A stretch of DNA of 37,408 nt from Chloroflexota bacterium. GTDB lineage: Bacteria > Chloroflexota > Dormibacteria > CF-121. Positions 1 to 8,321 of this stretch are shown one piece after another (position 1 is the first letter of the stretch; every line of letters starts with the position of its first letter). The notes beneath the pieces were generated by a model. The model did no database searches. It was not told the DNA's origin and saw only the letters and a program-made list of their open reading frames with translations. The stretch is from contig VBID01000127.1 of assembly GCA_005880615.1 (NCBI GenBank), forward strand, positions 1 through 37,408, written 5' to 3'. Made by a program: the position numbers and the translations under genes.

Positions 1-1132
1 GGTAATTCCGGCTGACCCCGTAGGGGAAGATGGCGAGCGACTCCCGGGGACTCCGGGGAGCCGGCAGCGCCCCGGGCTCGCGCGGCACCGCCGTTCGCAT
101 GGGCGCCGTTTCGCCCATGCGCGCCGTGATGGCGCCGTCGGCGCCGCGCACGCGCATCTGGGGTGGCTTGTTCCCCCCCCGCAGCGCCATGTCGACCACC
201 TCGGCCAGCGGCTGATGCACGGCCAACCGGTCGCGGTCGTGGATTTCGACCAGGACATCGAAGGTGGGCGGCGACTTCCGCTCCAGCACCGATTTCTGGG
301 TCCCGCGCCGACGGGCCTCCTCGTCCGACAGGGTGACCGTCTGGATGCCGCCCAGCAGGTCGTTGAGGGTGGGGTTGACCAGCAAGTTATCGAGTGAGTT
401 TCCGTGGGCGGTGGCGATCAGCTGCACGCCTCGCTCGGCGATGGTCCGGGCGGCAGCCGCCTCCAGCTCGGTCCCGATTTCGTCGATGACGATCACCTGG
501 GGCATGTGGTTCTCCACCGCCTCGATCATGACGGCGTGCTGCAAGGCCGGCGTCCGGACCTGCATCCGGCGCGCCCGGCCGATCCCCGGATGCGGGATGT
601 CGCCATCGCCACCGATCTCGTTGGAGGTGTCCACGATCACCACCCGCTTCTTCATCTCGTCCGCCAGCACCCGGGCGCACTCGCGCAGCATGGTGGTCTT
701 GCCGATGCCGGGACGGCCGAGCAGCAGGATGCTCTTGCCGCCGATGACCATGTCCTTGATGATGTCGATGGTGCCGGTGATGGCGCGGCCGACCCGGCAG
801 GTCATCCCCACGATCTGGCTATTCCGATTGCGGATGGCGGAGATGCGGTGCAGGGTCCGCTCGATACCGGCCCGGTTATCATCCCCGAACGATCCGACAC
901 GGGAGGCCACGAACTCGAGATCCTCGGAGGTGATCGGCGTGTCGCTCAGGATCACCTCTTCCTCGGGGAAGCGCGCTTCCGGCTCGCGGCCGAGGTCCAG
1001 GACGATCTCCAGCAGATAGCCGAGATCCGACAGCTGGTGGACCGCCCGATACAGGTGGGGTGGCAGCGTCTGGAACAGGAGGTTCAGCTCGTCGTTGTCC
1101 GCCCGCACCAGGTTGTTCTGGGCTCGAAGCAT
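1..1132 (-). CDS. R3H/SpoIIIAA-like AAA ATPase (Ycf45 family), 3' end cut off by window
   Basis: Partial gene, 377 residues visible, read leftward off the window; the ATG lies at 1130-1132. A P-loop NTPase core is clear: Walker A GRPGIGKT at residues 139-146 and Walker B VIVIDEIG at 213-220, followed by the sensor-like stretch LIATAHGNSLDNLL. This arrangement, with the conserved N-terminal helical part (LPPHLYRAV), is that of the Ycf45/SpoIIIAA-like ATPases of cyanobacteria and Chloroflexota, which usually end in an R3H single-stranded nucleic-acid-binding domain; that end lies outside the window. The true cellular role of the family is not settled. The last visible 60 residues are Pro/Arg-rich and look like a linker. 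It is the last visible gene of the pdxS-pdxT-GNAT operon, 9 bases after the GNAT stop. Family call firm, function open. Confidence 0.88.
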   Translation of the reverse strand, partial: MLRAQNNLVRADNDELNLLFQTLPPHLYRAVHQLSDLGYLLEIVLDLGREPEARFPEEEVILSDTPITSEDLEFVASRVGSFGDDNRAGIERTLHRISAIRNRNSQIVGMTCRVGRAITGTIDIIKDMVIGGKSILLLGRPGIGKTTMLRECARVLADEMKKRVVIVDTSNEIGGDGDIPHPGIGRARRMQVRTPALQHAVMIEAVENHMPQVIVIDEIGTELEAAAARTIAERGVQLIATAHGNSLDNLLVNPTLNDLLGGIQTVTLSDEEARRRGTQKSVLERKSPPTFDVLVEIHDRDRLAVHQPLAEVVDMALRGGNKPPQMRVRGADGAITARMGETAPMRTAVPREPGALPAPRSPRESLAIFPYGVSRNY

Positions 1133-1141
1133 TGACCCAGA

Positions 1142-2164
1142 TTACCCGTACTGGGGGACGAGGGCCTTGTCTTTGACCCGCACCCGGGCTCGGACCGGGA
1201 CCTTGAGGGCCAGCTCTCGAACCATGAGGACCTGGGAGGCGATGACCTCGAAGCCCTCCCGCTGCAGCAGCTGGATGGCGCGCTCGTCGTAGTGGCGCAG
1301 GCTGCACCAGACCGGCCCGGGGCGGTGGCCGGCCAGGTACCCAAGGCTGCGCTGGACCAGCTCGTCGAGCAGCCCAGACGGCTCCGGCAGGGCCAGCAGG
1401 CCCAGGGTGTTGGGCCGCGCCCCGCCCCCGGGGGTGATCCCCATCCAGCCCATCACCTGGACCCGGTCCACGACGTACTGGCGTGGGCGAGTGGCCCGCG
1501 GCAGGCGGCTGGTCCACGAGCCGTGCTGGAAGTTCTGGCGCCACTCCCGAAAGGTGGCGCCCTCCACCGCCGAGACCTCGCGCGGGGTGACCGCCCGGTA
1601 GAGCAGATAGAGGGCCAGCTCGTCCTCGCGCCGCATGGGGCGCCAGCCGTCCAGGTCGACCGTCGGGCGGGCAGCCACGCCGTCGGCCAGCAGCGCGTGC
1701 TCGGTGGCGTAGGCGCGAAAGCCGCGGGCCTTGAAGAGGTCTGTCATCGGATCATCCACGGAGAGGCGGACGATGAAGCGGAAGACTCCCCGGCGCAGCC
1801 CCTCGTTAAAGAGATTGTCCAGCAGCGCCGTCCCGGCCTGAAACCGATCGAGCTCCGGGCGGATGCTCAGGTTCAGGACCTGCCAGACGTGCTTGCCCGC
1901 TGGGGCGGTCTCCGCCTGAATGAACCCCTGCACGCCCTGGCGCGGCCCCACGGCGACGTAGACGTGGTCGGCCGCCGAGGTCAGCGGCAGGATGGAGGCA
2001 AACGTATTGTTGACCAGGAACCAGAGCCTGGATGAGGCGAACTGCCGGCGGGGCAGCGCGTGCGACGCGGCGAAGCCATGCTCCGGGGCCTGGGCATGTT
2101 CGCGGTAGAGGGCTTCGATGGCGCCCAGGTCCTTGAGCTGTGCCGCCCGGATCTGCAGGCTCAT
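1142..2164 (-). CDS. Tandem GNAT-fold acetyltransferase-like protein
   Basis: 340 residues. The N-terminal half begins IRAAQLKDLGAIEALYREH, the usual first strand and helix of GNAT N-acetyltransferases. It continues with a core around residues 80-165 (LSIRPELDRFQAGTALLD, then FKARGFRAYATEH), where the acetyl-CoA loop is expected. The C-terminal half repeats the pattern weakly (AIQLLQREGFEVIASQVLMVREL near the end), so this looks like two GNAT folds in one chain. The classic Q/RxxGxG/A pyrophosphate loop is not intact in either half, so one or both copies may bind no acetyl-CoA. The substrate cannot be told. Its ATG overlaps the pdxT stop (ATGA at 2161-2164), so it is translationally coupled to vitamin B6 synthesis genes and is followed by the R3H ATPase. 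Confidence 0.78.
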   Translation of the reverse strand: MSLQIRAAQLKDLGAIEALYREHAQAPEHGFAASHALPRRQFASSRLWFLVNNTFASILPLTSAADHVYVAVGPRQGVQGFIQAETAPAGKHVWQVLNLSIRPELDRFQAGTALLDNLFNEGLRRGVFRFIVRLSVDDPMTDLFKARGFRAYATEHALLADGVAARPTVDLDGWRPMRREDELALYLLYRAVTPREVSAVEGATFREWRQNFQHGSWTSRLPRATRPRQYVVDRVQVMGWMGITPGGGARPNTLGLLALPEPSGLLDELVQRSLGYLAGHRPGPVWCSLRHYDERAIQLLQREGFEVIASQVLMVRELALKVPVRARVRVKDKALVPQYG

Positions 2165-2745
2165 GACCCGTCCAGAAAGCCGAGAAAGTACTGGTGCCAG
2201 CGATGGTCCGGGGTCAATTCCGGATGGAAGGCCAGGGCCAAGCGGTTTTCTTCCCGCAGCGCCACCGGCTGCCCCCCGTGGCTGGCCAGGGTCTCGACCG
2301 AGGCTCCCGCCTGGGTGACCTGGGGAGCGCGGATGAACACGCCGGGGCCGGGCCCGCCCAGGGCCGGGGCATCGACCTCGGCTTCGAAACTGTCACGCTG
2401 GCGCCCGTAGGCGTTGCGGCGGACCGCCAGGTGCATGAGCTTGAGCGGCTCCTGTTCGACGGTGCCGTCCAGGACCTCACTGGCCATCAGGATCATCCCG
2501 GCGCAGGTGCCCATCACCGGCATCCCGGCGGCCGCCCGTTCCTGGATTCGCTGGCGCAGTTTCGAATCCATCAGCCGGCTCATGGTCGTGCTCTCGCCTC
2601 CCGGAAGAATCAGCGCATCGACGCGATCCAGCTCCTCGGTGGTGCGCACGGCGACCCCCTCCACCTCACACGCGCGGAGGGCCGCCAGATGCTCGCGAAA
2701 GTCGCCCTGCAAGGCGAGCACCCCGATGCGTCGTCGGGCGCTCAC
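2161..2745 (-). CDS. pdxT: Pyridoxal 5'-phosphate synthase glutaminase subunit PdxT
   Basis: 194 residues, the normal size for PdxT. It hydrolyses glutamine and channels ammonia to PdxS for pyridoxal 5'-phosphate synthesis by the DXP-independent route. Class I amidotransferase signatures are complete: oxyanion region [12 protein letters not shown] at 48-58, nucleophile Cys81 in [10 protein letters not shown], and the His174/Glu176 pair in AFHPE. The start is taken as the GTG at 2743-2745. It overlaps the PdxS TGA as GTGA and puts the family N-terminus ([13 protein letters not shown]) seven residues in; longer in-frame extensions upstream only read through pdxS in the wrong frame. The stop overlaps the next gene's ATG. 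Confidence 0.96.
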   Translation of the reverse strand: MSARRRIGVLALQGDFREHLAALRACEVEGVAVRTTEELDRVDALILPGGESTTMSRLMDSKLRQRIQERAAAGMPVMGTCAGMILMASEVLDGTVEQEPLKLMHLAVRRNAYGRQRDSFEAEVDAPALGGPGPGVFIRAPQVTQAGASVETLASHGGQPVALREENRLALAFHPELTPDHRWHQYFLGFLDGS

Positions 2746-3641
2746 CAGCCTCTGCCCGCGAGCAGCTCCTCCTTGGGAATGGCGCCGATCTCCAGCCCGC
2801 GCATCGCCTTCCCCAAGCTCCTGGACACCTCCACCAGGATGTCCGGCCTGTCGTAATTGGTGGTGGCCGCCACGATGGCCTTGGCCCGGGCGGACGGATC
2901 CTCCGACTTGAACACCCCGGAGCCGACGAAGATGCCGTCGCAGCCGAGCTGCATCATGAGCGCGGCATCGGCCGGGGTGGCGATCCCCCCAGCAGCGAAG
3001 TTGACCACCGGCAGGCGACCCAACCGGGCGGTCTCTTCCAGCAGGTCGGCGGGGGCACCCAGCTGCTTGGCCTCCATGACCAGCTCCTCCGGACCCATGC
3101 CGTTCAGCCGCCGGATAGCGCTGGTCACGGCGCGCTGGTGGCGAACGGCTTCGACCACGTTCCCGGTCCCGGCCTCGCCTTTGGTGCGGATCATAGCGGC
3201 CCCTTCGGCGATCCGCCGCAGGGCCTCCCCCAGATCCCGGCAGCCGCACACGAACGGGATCTTGAAGGAGTGCTTGTTGATGTGATGCTCCTCGTCGGCC
3301 GGGGTCAGCACCTCGCTCTCATCGATGTAATCCACCCCGATGGCCTCCAGGATCTGGGCCTCCACGAAATGGCCGATGCGGCACTTGGCCATCACCGGGA
3401 TGGTCACGGCATCGATGATCGCCTGGATCAACCCCGGGTCGCTCATCCTGGCCACGCCACCTTCCCGGCGGATGTCGGCCGGGACGCGCTCCAGGGCCAT
3501 CACGGCCACCGCCCCCGCGTCCTCGGCGATCTTCGCCTGGTCCGCCGTGACGACATCCATGATCACCCCACCCTTCAGCATCTCGGCCAGGCCGGCCTTG
3601 ACCTTCCAGGTACCGCGGCGCTCGGCGGCGGTCTCACCCAC
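2742..3641 (-). CDS. pdxS: Pyridoxal 5'-phosphate synthase subunit PdxS
   Basis: 299 residues, GTG start at 3639-3641. A (beta/alpha)8 enzyme that condenses ribose 5-phosphate, glyceraldehyde 3-phosphate and PdxT-derived ammonia into pyridoxal 5'-phosphate. Residues matching the known active-site set are visible: Asp29 in IMDVV, Lys86 in [10 protein letters not shown] (first Schiff-base lysine) and Lys154 in RTKGEAGTG (second lysine and phosphate loop). It heads a minus-strand operon; PdxT follows with a 4-base overlap, giving near-equal translation of the two subunits, which fits the 12:12 complex known for the family. A TAGAAT box sits only 6 nt before the GTG, suggesting a leaderless mRNA. 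Confidence 0.97.
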   Translation of the reverse strand: MGETAAERRGTWKVKAGLAEMLKGGVIMDVVTADQAKIAEDAGAVAVMALERVPADIRREGGVARMSDPGLIQAIIDAVTIPVMAKCRIGHFVEAQILEAIGVDYIDESEVLTPADEEHHINKHSFKIPFVCGCRDLGEALRRIAEGAAMIRTKGEAGTGNVVEAVRHQRAVTSAIRRLNGMGPEELVMEAKQLGAPADLLEETARLGRLPVVNFAAGGIATPADAALMMQLGCDGIFVGSGVFKSEDPSARAKAIVAATTNYDRPDILVEVSRSLGKAMRGLEIGAIPKEELLAGRGW

Positions 3642-3647
3642 GGTCCA

Positions 3648-3653
3648 ATTCTA
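3648..3653 (-). promoter_or_regulatory. -10 box (TAGAAT) of pdxS, leaderless geometry
   Basis: On the minus strand TAGAAT is followed by 6 nt and then the pdxS GTG, so transcription would start at or next to the start codon. No good -35 element is seen at 16-18 nt. No Shine-Dalgarno sequence could fit in the transcript. Confidence 0.5.
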
Positions 3654-3704
3654 CCGCCGTCCTGCAGCGGGGCCACCCCGGCCATCTGGCCGTTGCAAGA
3701 ATGA

Positions 3705-4448
3705 GTGGCGATGATCACGGCCCCGCGTTCCGGCGTGCTCCGGCGGTGGCTGTTTTTGGCTGCCGGCGCCGTGCTGGCGTTGCTGATGCTGCTGGGGCTT
3801 GGCATCATCGTCGGGCTGCTGGTCACGCCCCCGGTGGACGACATGCCGCAGCGCGTGGACGCCGCGCTGGGGGCTCACGGCGCGAGCCGGGTCACGCTCT
3901 CCGCCGTGCCGGACTCTCTGAGCGAGGCCTTGATCGCCATCGAGGACGAACGCTTCTACCAGCACCACGGCATCGACGTGCAGGGCTTGGGGCGGGCGCT
4001 GCTCGCCGACCTGTACCACCGCCGGGCGCTGGAGGGGGCCAGCACCCTCAGCCAGCAGTTGGTCAAGAATCTCTACCTGCACGGAAACGACGACGGCTGG
4101 CGCAAGCCCGAAGACCTGCTGCTGGCCCTCAAGCTGGAGCTGCGGTTTCCCAAGGCGGTCATCCTGGAGTCGTACCTGAATTCCGTCTATTTCGGCCACG
4201 GCGCCTGGGGCATCGGCCAGGCGTCGTCGGTGTATTTCCAGATGGCGCCCAACCAGCTGGACCTGGCCCGGGCATCGATGCTGGCCGGCCTCCCGCAGTC
4301 GCCCTCGTATTACGACCTGTACCGGAACCCGTGCGCGGCGCGCGCCCGCCACTTCAACGTGCTGGCCCAGATGGTGCACGACGGCTACATCTCCCAGGCC
4401 GCCGCGGACACCGCTTACCGAGAGCCGATCGGGTTCCCCTGCAGGTGA
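3705..4448 (+). CDS. Monofunctional peptidoglycan glycosyltransferase (GT51)
   Basis: 247 residues. Polymerises lipid II into glycan strands on the outer face of the cytoplasmic membrane. A basic N-terminus and one membrane helix (about 14-40) precede the GT51 domain, whose five motifs are all present: EDERFYQHHG at 80-89 with catalytic Glu80, GASTLSQQLVKN at 111-122, RKPED at 133-137, ILESYLNSVYFG at 153-164 with the second Glu155, and LAGLPQSPSYY at 193-203. No transpeptidase domain follows, so it is a monofunctional (MtgA-like) enzyme rather than a class A PBP. Start is GTG 3705 or ATG 3711 (two codons apart; neither has a strong ribosome site). It is divergent from pdxS and convergent with the small ORF at 4455. 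Confidence 0.9.
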   Translation: MAMITAPRSGVLRRWLFLAAGAVLALLMLLGLGIIVGLLVTPPVDDMPQRVDAALGAHGASRVTLSAVPDSLSEALIAIEDERFYQHHGIDVQGLGRALLADLYHRRALEGASTLSQQLVKNLYLHGNDDGWRKPEDLLLALKLELRFPKAVILESYLNSVYFGHGAWGIGQASSVYFQMAPNQLDLARASMLAGLPQSPSYYDLYRNPCAARARHFNVLAQMVHDGYISQAAADTAYREPIGFPCR

Positions 4449-4454
4449 GGACGG

Positions 4455-4715
4455 CTATCGTATTCCGCTGTCGTACGCGATGGTGACCTGGCTGTAGAGG
4501 CCAGCCACGACCGGGACGGTCTGAGACTTGCCAAAGGGCGACATGCCAGGATGCGGGGAAACGGGCACCGGCTGGTAGGTCCCGGGCGCCAGGTCGACGC
4601 GGAAATGACCGGCGGCGTCGGCGTGGACGTCGGCCACCTCGCTGCCGGACCCATCACGAACGGAGACCTCTCCCGCGAACGGCCGGTAAGGGCACGGCTG
4701 GTCGATGTGCTGCAC
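4455..4715 (-). pseudogene. Remnant of a carboxypeptidase-regulatory-like (beta-sandwich) protein
   Basis: About 86 codons. From CPYRPFAGEVSVRD through HADAAGHFRVDLAPGTY to the end VTIAYDSGIR it reads like a single CarboxypepD_reg/transthyretin-type beta-sandwich, a fold normally found in exported lipoproteins of such bacteria. What is missing is the signal peptide and lipobox. Reading upstream in frame gives arginine-rich sequence over the 3' end of the amidotransferase gene, not a leader. Possible starts are GTG 4715 or TTG 4727, both just after the amidotransferase stop (4739-4741). Either it is a cytoplasmic single-domain protein coupled to that gene or an N-terminally truncated relic; I favour the latter. 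Its stop lies 6 bases from that of the convergent glycosyltransferase. Confidence 0.45.
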
Positions 4716-4738
4716 CGGGCGCGGCAAAGTTCCGGGAG

Positions 4739-5473
4739 TTAGCTGGCGGCGGCGGCGCGGACAAAGCCGCGGAAGAGCTGCTGCACCCAGGCAACGGACG
4801 CGATCTCCTCGGGATGCCACTGGACCGCGATCAGGAACCGTCGATCGGGAGCCTCCAGCGCCTCGATCACGCCGTCCTGCGCGCGGCCGACGATGCGCAG
4901 GGTGGGCGCCGCCTCCTTGACCGCCTGGTGATGGAGGCTATTAACCGTCACCTCGGTCTCATCGATCAGCTGAGCCAGCCGGGAGTCGGGGTCCAGGCGG
5001 ACGGCGTGGATCAGGGCGTCGCGGGCCCGGCCGTCCTTGTTGGCATGCTCGAAGGAGGTCACCTTCTGGAATCGCAGGTCCTGGTACAGGCTGCCGCCCA
5101 GGGCCACGTTCAAGAGTTGCTGCCCGCGGCAGATCCCCAGCGCCGGCAGATCGTCCTCGGCCGCCCAGCGTGCCAGCGCCATTTCCATCTGGTCGCGCCG
5201 CGGTTCCACCACGTTCAGCTGGCCGATCGGCTCTTCGTGGTAGGCGGCCGGCTCCACGTCCTCGCCGCCGGGGAAGAGGATGCCGTCCAGGCGGGCGTAA
5301 ATGGCGTGCAGGCGATCGGGGTCGTCCAGCAGGGGAATCAAGACCGGGGCCGCCCCGGCTGCTTCCAGGGCTCGGACGTAGGCCTGGTTGATCCCATAGC
5401 GGGGTGGACGCTCGCCGCGCGGGATCTCGAGGGTGGGCAGGCCGATCAGGGGGATGCGGTCGGGCTGGGTCAA
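4739..5473 (-). CDS. Gamma-glutamyl-gamma-aminobutyrate hydrolase family (peptidase C26, PuuD-like)
   Basis: 244 residues. A stand-alone class I glutamine amidotransferase fold that hydrolyses gamma-glutamyl amide bonds. Seen: FPGGEDVEP at 67-75, nucleophile Cys115 in LGICRGQQLLNVALGG, the family's NSLHHQAV at 178-185, and His220/Glu222 in QWHPEE. Start is TTG 5473, overlapping the tldE stop as TTGA and placing the typical IPLIGLPT strand at residue 7. Substrate (gamma-glutamyl-GABA, a gamma-glutamyl peptide or another adduct) cannot be decided from sequence. Its coupling to tldD/tldE suggests a shared role in trimming peptides, which is inference. Confidence 0.88.
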   Translation of the reverse strand: MTQPDRIPLIGLPTLEIPRGERPPRYGINQAYVRALEAAGAAPVLIPLLDDPDRLHAIYARLDGILFPGGEDVEPAAYHEEPIGQLNVVEPRRDQMEMALARWAAEDDLPALGICRGQQLLNVALGGSLYQDLRFQKVTSFEHANKDGRARDALIHAVRLDPDSRLAQLIDETEVTVNSLHHQAVKEAAPTLRIVGRAQDGVIEALEAPDRRFLIAVQWHPEEIASVAWVQQLFRGFVRAAAAS

Positions 5474-6813
5474 CTGGTAAAGGTGAACCGCTGCAGCCGC
5501 ACGGCCGGCACCCGGGTGGCACCGAAGTACTCGCTGGCCTGCAGCTTGGTAGTGCTGGACAGGGCAACGGTGCCGGCCAGCGCCTCGAGCATGCTTTCCG
5601 TAAAGCGCAGATCCTTGACCGGGCGCGTCAGCTGGCCGTCCTCGATGAGGAAGGTGCCCTCCCGCGTCATGCCGGTGATGATGGACGCCTTGGGCTGCAC
5701 CACCCGGACATACCAGAATCGGGTGACCCAGATCCCCCGTTTGATGCCGTCGGCCAGCCGCGATTTGTCGACCGACCCGGGCGCCATGAACAGGTTGGTG
5801 GCGTAGGGGCCTTCGGTGTTGGGAGCCGGCAGGCCGTGGCCGGTCGACTGCCGATGCTCCCGGGCGGCGGTCTGCTGGTCGTACACCACGCCGACTGCGA
5901 CCCCCTCCCGGATCAGGTCGACCCGCTGCGTGGGCACGCCCTCGAAGTCGAAGGGCGCCGGGATTCCGTTGAGATCCAAGCCGTCATCCCAGATGGTGAC
6001 CTTCTCCCCGGTGATCCGCTCGTTCAGCCGCATGAAGCTTCGCTCCTCCTGCAGCGCCAGGGCGGAGAAGCCGACGTAGCTCATGAACTCGAGTAGCTCG
6101 CCCACCGCGTACTCCTCCAGCACGACCTCGTAGACCCCGGGCTCCACCGGCTCGGCCTGCTGGTTGCGTTGGGCCTTCTCGATCACTTCCGCGGCCAGCT
6201 CCTCGCCATCCAGACTGGCGACATCCAGGGCCGACCGATCGGCGTATCCGGACCCGGCATCCCCCATCACCACCGTGTTCACCGCCGCCTGGGTGCCGCG
6301 ATGGTGGTGGAAGACGCCCTTGGAATTGGCGATGGCGACCTGGCCGCCGGAAGTGCTGAAGGCGCCAAAGGCCTTCAACCCCTGGCGGGCGGCCCCCCGA
6401 CAGATGGCGCCCACGAAGTCGGCTCGCTCCTCCGGCGTGGCATTCGCCGTCCGGTCGAACCAGGCGTCGACCGTAGCCGCTTTCGCCGGACCGGGCAGGG
6501 GAACGGTCTCGCCGGCCGTCTGCAGGTCGGCGATTTCGATGGCCCGTGCCAGCACGCCGCGAGCGGCCTCGGCACTCAGCTGGTTGAGCGAGGCCACGCC
6601 CGTCTTGCCGTTCTTCACCACCCGCACCCGCACCGTGGTGTTGCGCTCGGCCACGTTCTGGTGAATCCCATTGTTGGCAAAGCGGGTGAGCGCCCCGTCC
6701 TGCTCGGTGACCAGCACCTCCGTTTCGTCGGCAGGGGAGCGCTCGATGATGACCTCCATGAACGCCCGCAGGCTGGTGGCGTCGGTCAGACCCGGGGATT
6801 CGACGGCCTTCAC
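5470..6813 (-). CDS. TldE/PmbA-family metalloprotease partner subunit
   Basis: 447 residues, close to E. coli PmbA/TldE (about 450). TldD and TldE form a heterodimeric protease that degrades unfolded peptides reaching its inner cavity; in enterobacteria it matures microcin B17 and clears CcdA antitoxin. The PmbA-type chain lacks the HExxxH zinc motif, as here. Family stretches visible include NGIHQNVAERNTTVRVRVV near the N-terminus and GHGLPAPNTEGPYATNLFMAPG in the C-terminal half (shown in part). Start is GTG 6811-6813, overlapping the tldD TGA as GTGA; the longer upstream reading is the shadow of tldD. The stop overlaps the TTG of the amidotransferase gene. Confidence 0.92.
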   Translation of the reverse strand: MKAVESPGLTDATSLRAFMEVIIERSPADETEVLVTEQDGALTRFANNGIHQNVAERNTTVRVRVVKNGKTGVASLNQLSAEAARGVLARAIEIADLQTAGETVPLPGPAKAATVDAWFDRTANATPEERADFVGAICRGAARQGLKAFGAFSTSGGQVAIANSKGVFHHHRGTQAAVNTVVMGDAGSGYADRSALDVASLDGEELAAEVIEKAQRNQQAEPVEPGVYEVVLEEYAVGELLEFMSYVGFSALALQEERSFMRLNERITGEKVTIWDDGLDLNGIPAPFDFEGVPTQRVDLIREGVAVGVVYDQQTAAREHRQSTGHGLPAPNTEGPYATNLFMAPGSVDKSRLADGIKRGIWVTRFWYVRVVQPKASIITGMTREGTFLIEDGQLTRPVKDLRFTESMLEALAGTVALSSTTKLQASEYFGATRVPAVRLQRFTFTS

Positions 6814-8252
6814 TTCAGGATGCCCACCCGCACGTTCTGGAACCGGGCCGGGGCCGCCCCGTGGGCCACGTGGGCCAGCTGGGGCGGCTGTCCCTTGCCG
6901 CAGTTGGTCAGTCCCCAGAGCCGCCATTCGGCGGGCCCACCAACGGCATCGCAGGAGTTCCAGAACTCGGGGGTGCTGCCCGCGTAGGTGGCGTTCTTCA
7001 GCATCCGGCCGCGCTTGCCGTTGACGATCTCGTAGGCGAGCTGGGTGCCGAACTGGAAGTTCAGCCGCTTGTCGTCGATGCTCCAGCTGCGATTGGTCTC
7101 CATGTACACGCCGTCCTTGGTCTCGGCGATCATCTCCGCCAGCGAGGAGGTCCCCGGCTCCAGGTTCACGTTGGTCATGCGGATCAGGGGGATCCGGTTC
7201 CAGCCGTCGGCGCGCATGGTCCCGTTGCTCGCCTGGCCGAGCACGCTGGCCGTCTCCCGGGAGGTGAGGTAGCCAACGAAGAGCCCGTCCCGGATGAGGT
7301 AGGTCCGCTGGGCGGGCACCCCCTCGTCGTCCCAGCCGAAGGTGCCCAGGCCGGTGGGGCTCAGCGCATCGGCGGTGATCGTCACCTCGCGTGAGCCATA
7401 GTGGAGGGCGTTCAACTTATCGGGGGTCATGAAGCTGGTGCCGGCATACGCGGCTTCCATGCCGAAGACTCGGTCGAGCTCGGTGGGATGGCCGCACGAC
7501 TCGTGGATCTGGAGGGCCACCTGGCTGGCGTCGAGGATGATGGTCTTGATTCCGCTCGGACACTGGGGGGCGGTGAGCAAGGCGACCGCCTCCTCGGCGA
7601 TCCGGCCGCCGTGGGCGTCCAGCCGCATGGCCTCGATGTATTCGTAGCCGGCGGCGCCTTGCTGGTGCCCGAACGAGTTCGGATACGACCGGCTCTGGAA
7701 GTCCGCCTCGTTGGTGGCGGTGGCCTCCAGCCCCGCTCCACTTTCGACAAACTCCTGCTCCACGAACGCGCCTTCGGTGGAGGCAAAGACTTTGCGGTCC
7801 TTCAGGAACTCCATCGATCCCTCCCGCACCGTGACCCCGGCCACGGCCGCCATGGCGGCATCGGCGCGCAGGAGCAGGTCCACCTTCTCGCTCAGCGGGA
7901 CCGCAAACGGGTCGCGCACTACCGGGGTGCGGTAATTCCCTTTGGAGGTGACCGGCGGCCCCAGGACCACCTTCGCGGTCTGGACCCGGGCACTGGCGCG
8001 GGCGATCCGGATCGCCCGGCCCACGACCTCCTCCACTTCCTGGGTCTCTAGCCGCGCGCTCCCGGCAAAGCCCCAGGCGCCGTCCACCAGCACCCGGACG
8101 CCGAATCCCTCGCTGGTGTCATCCGAGACAGAGGCCAGCCGCCCGTTCTTGACGGTCAGATCCTGCTGGACCCGGTGGCTTAGCCGAATATCGGCGTAGG
8201 AGGCACCCTGGACTTGTGCCGCGTCCAGCGCGGCCATGCTCAGATCTCTCAT
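6810..8252 (-). CDS. tldD: TldD-family zinc metalloprotease catalytic subunit
   Basis: 480 residues, ATG 8250-8252. Catalytic partner of the downstream TldE. The zinc/active-site motif HESCGH lies at 250-255 (the family form is HExxxH), followed by PTELDR. The C-terminal part has cysteines in NSCDAVGG and LTNCGKGQP, as in TldD, where a conserved cysteine contributes to the metal site. First gene of tldD-tldE-amidotransferase, all joined by 4-base overlaps. No toxin, antitoxin or RiPP precursor gene is recognisable nearby, so a housekeeping peptide-clearing role is the simplest view. The SC in place of the more common AV within the motif is a modest variation. Confidence 0.93.
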   Translation of the reverse strand: MRDLSMAALDAAQVQGASYADIRLSHRVQQDLTVKNGRLASVSDDTSEGFGVRVLVDGAWGFAGSARLETQEVEEVVGRAIRIARASARVQTAKVVLGPPVTSKGNYRTPVVRDPFAVPLSEKVDLLLRADAAMAAVAGVTVREGSMEFLKDRKVFASTEGAFVEQEFVESGAGLEATATNEADFQSRSYPNSFGHQQGAAGYEYIEAMRLDAHGGRIAEEAVALLTAPQCPSGIKTIILDASQVALQIHESCGHPTELDRVFGMEAAYAGTSFMTPDKLNALHYGSREVTITADALSPTGLGTFGWDDEGVPAQRTYLIRDGLFVGYLTSRETASVLGQASNGTMRADGWNRIPLIRMTNVNLEPGTSSLAEMIAETKDGVYMETNRSWSIDDKRLNFQFGTQLAYEIVNGKRGRMLKNATYAGSTPEFWNSCDAVGGPAEWRLWGLTNCGKGQPPQLAHVAHGAAPARFQNVRVGILK

Positions 8253-8264
8253 GAACAGAAGAAT

Positions 8265-8294
8265 GCCGGCCCGGAGCCGGCGAAGCTAAGTATA
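8265..8294 (-). promoter_or_regulatory. tldD promoter -10 box with hairpin at the mRNA 5' end
   Basis: On the minus strand TATACT (8294 to 8289) precedes a perfect 6-bp hairpin GCCGGC-loop CCGGG type (arms 8265-8270 and 8276-8281), 12 nt before the tldD ATG. The hairpin could instead end transcripts of the upstream cytochrome b gene; the bases after it are only moderately T-rich. Confidence 0.35.
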
Positions 8295-8321
8295 GAGAGT
8301 GGCCGGTGTTTGAGAGGCGGG

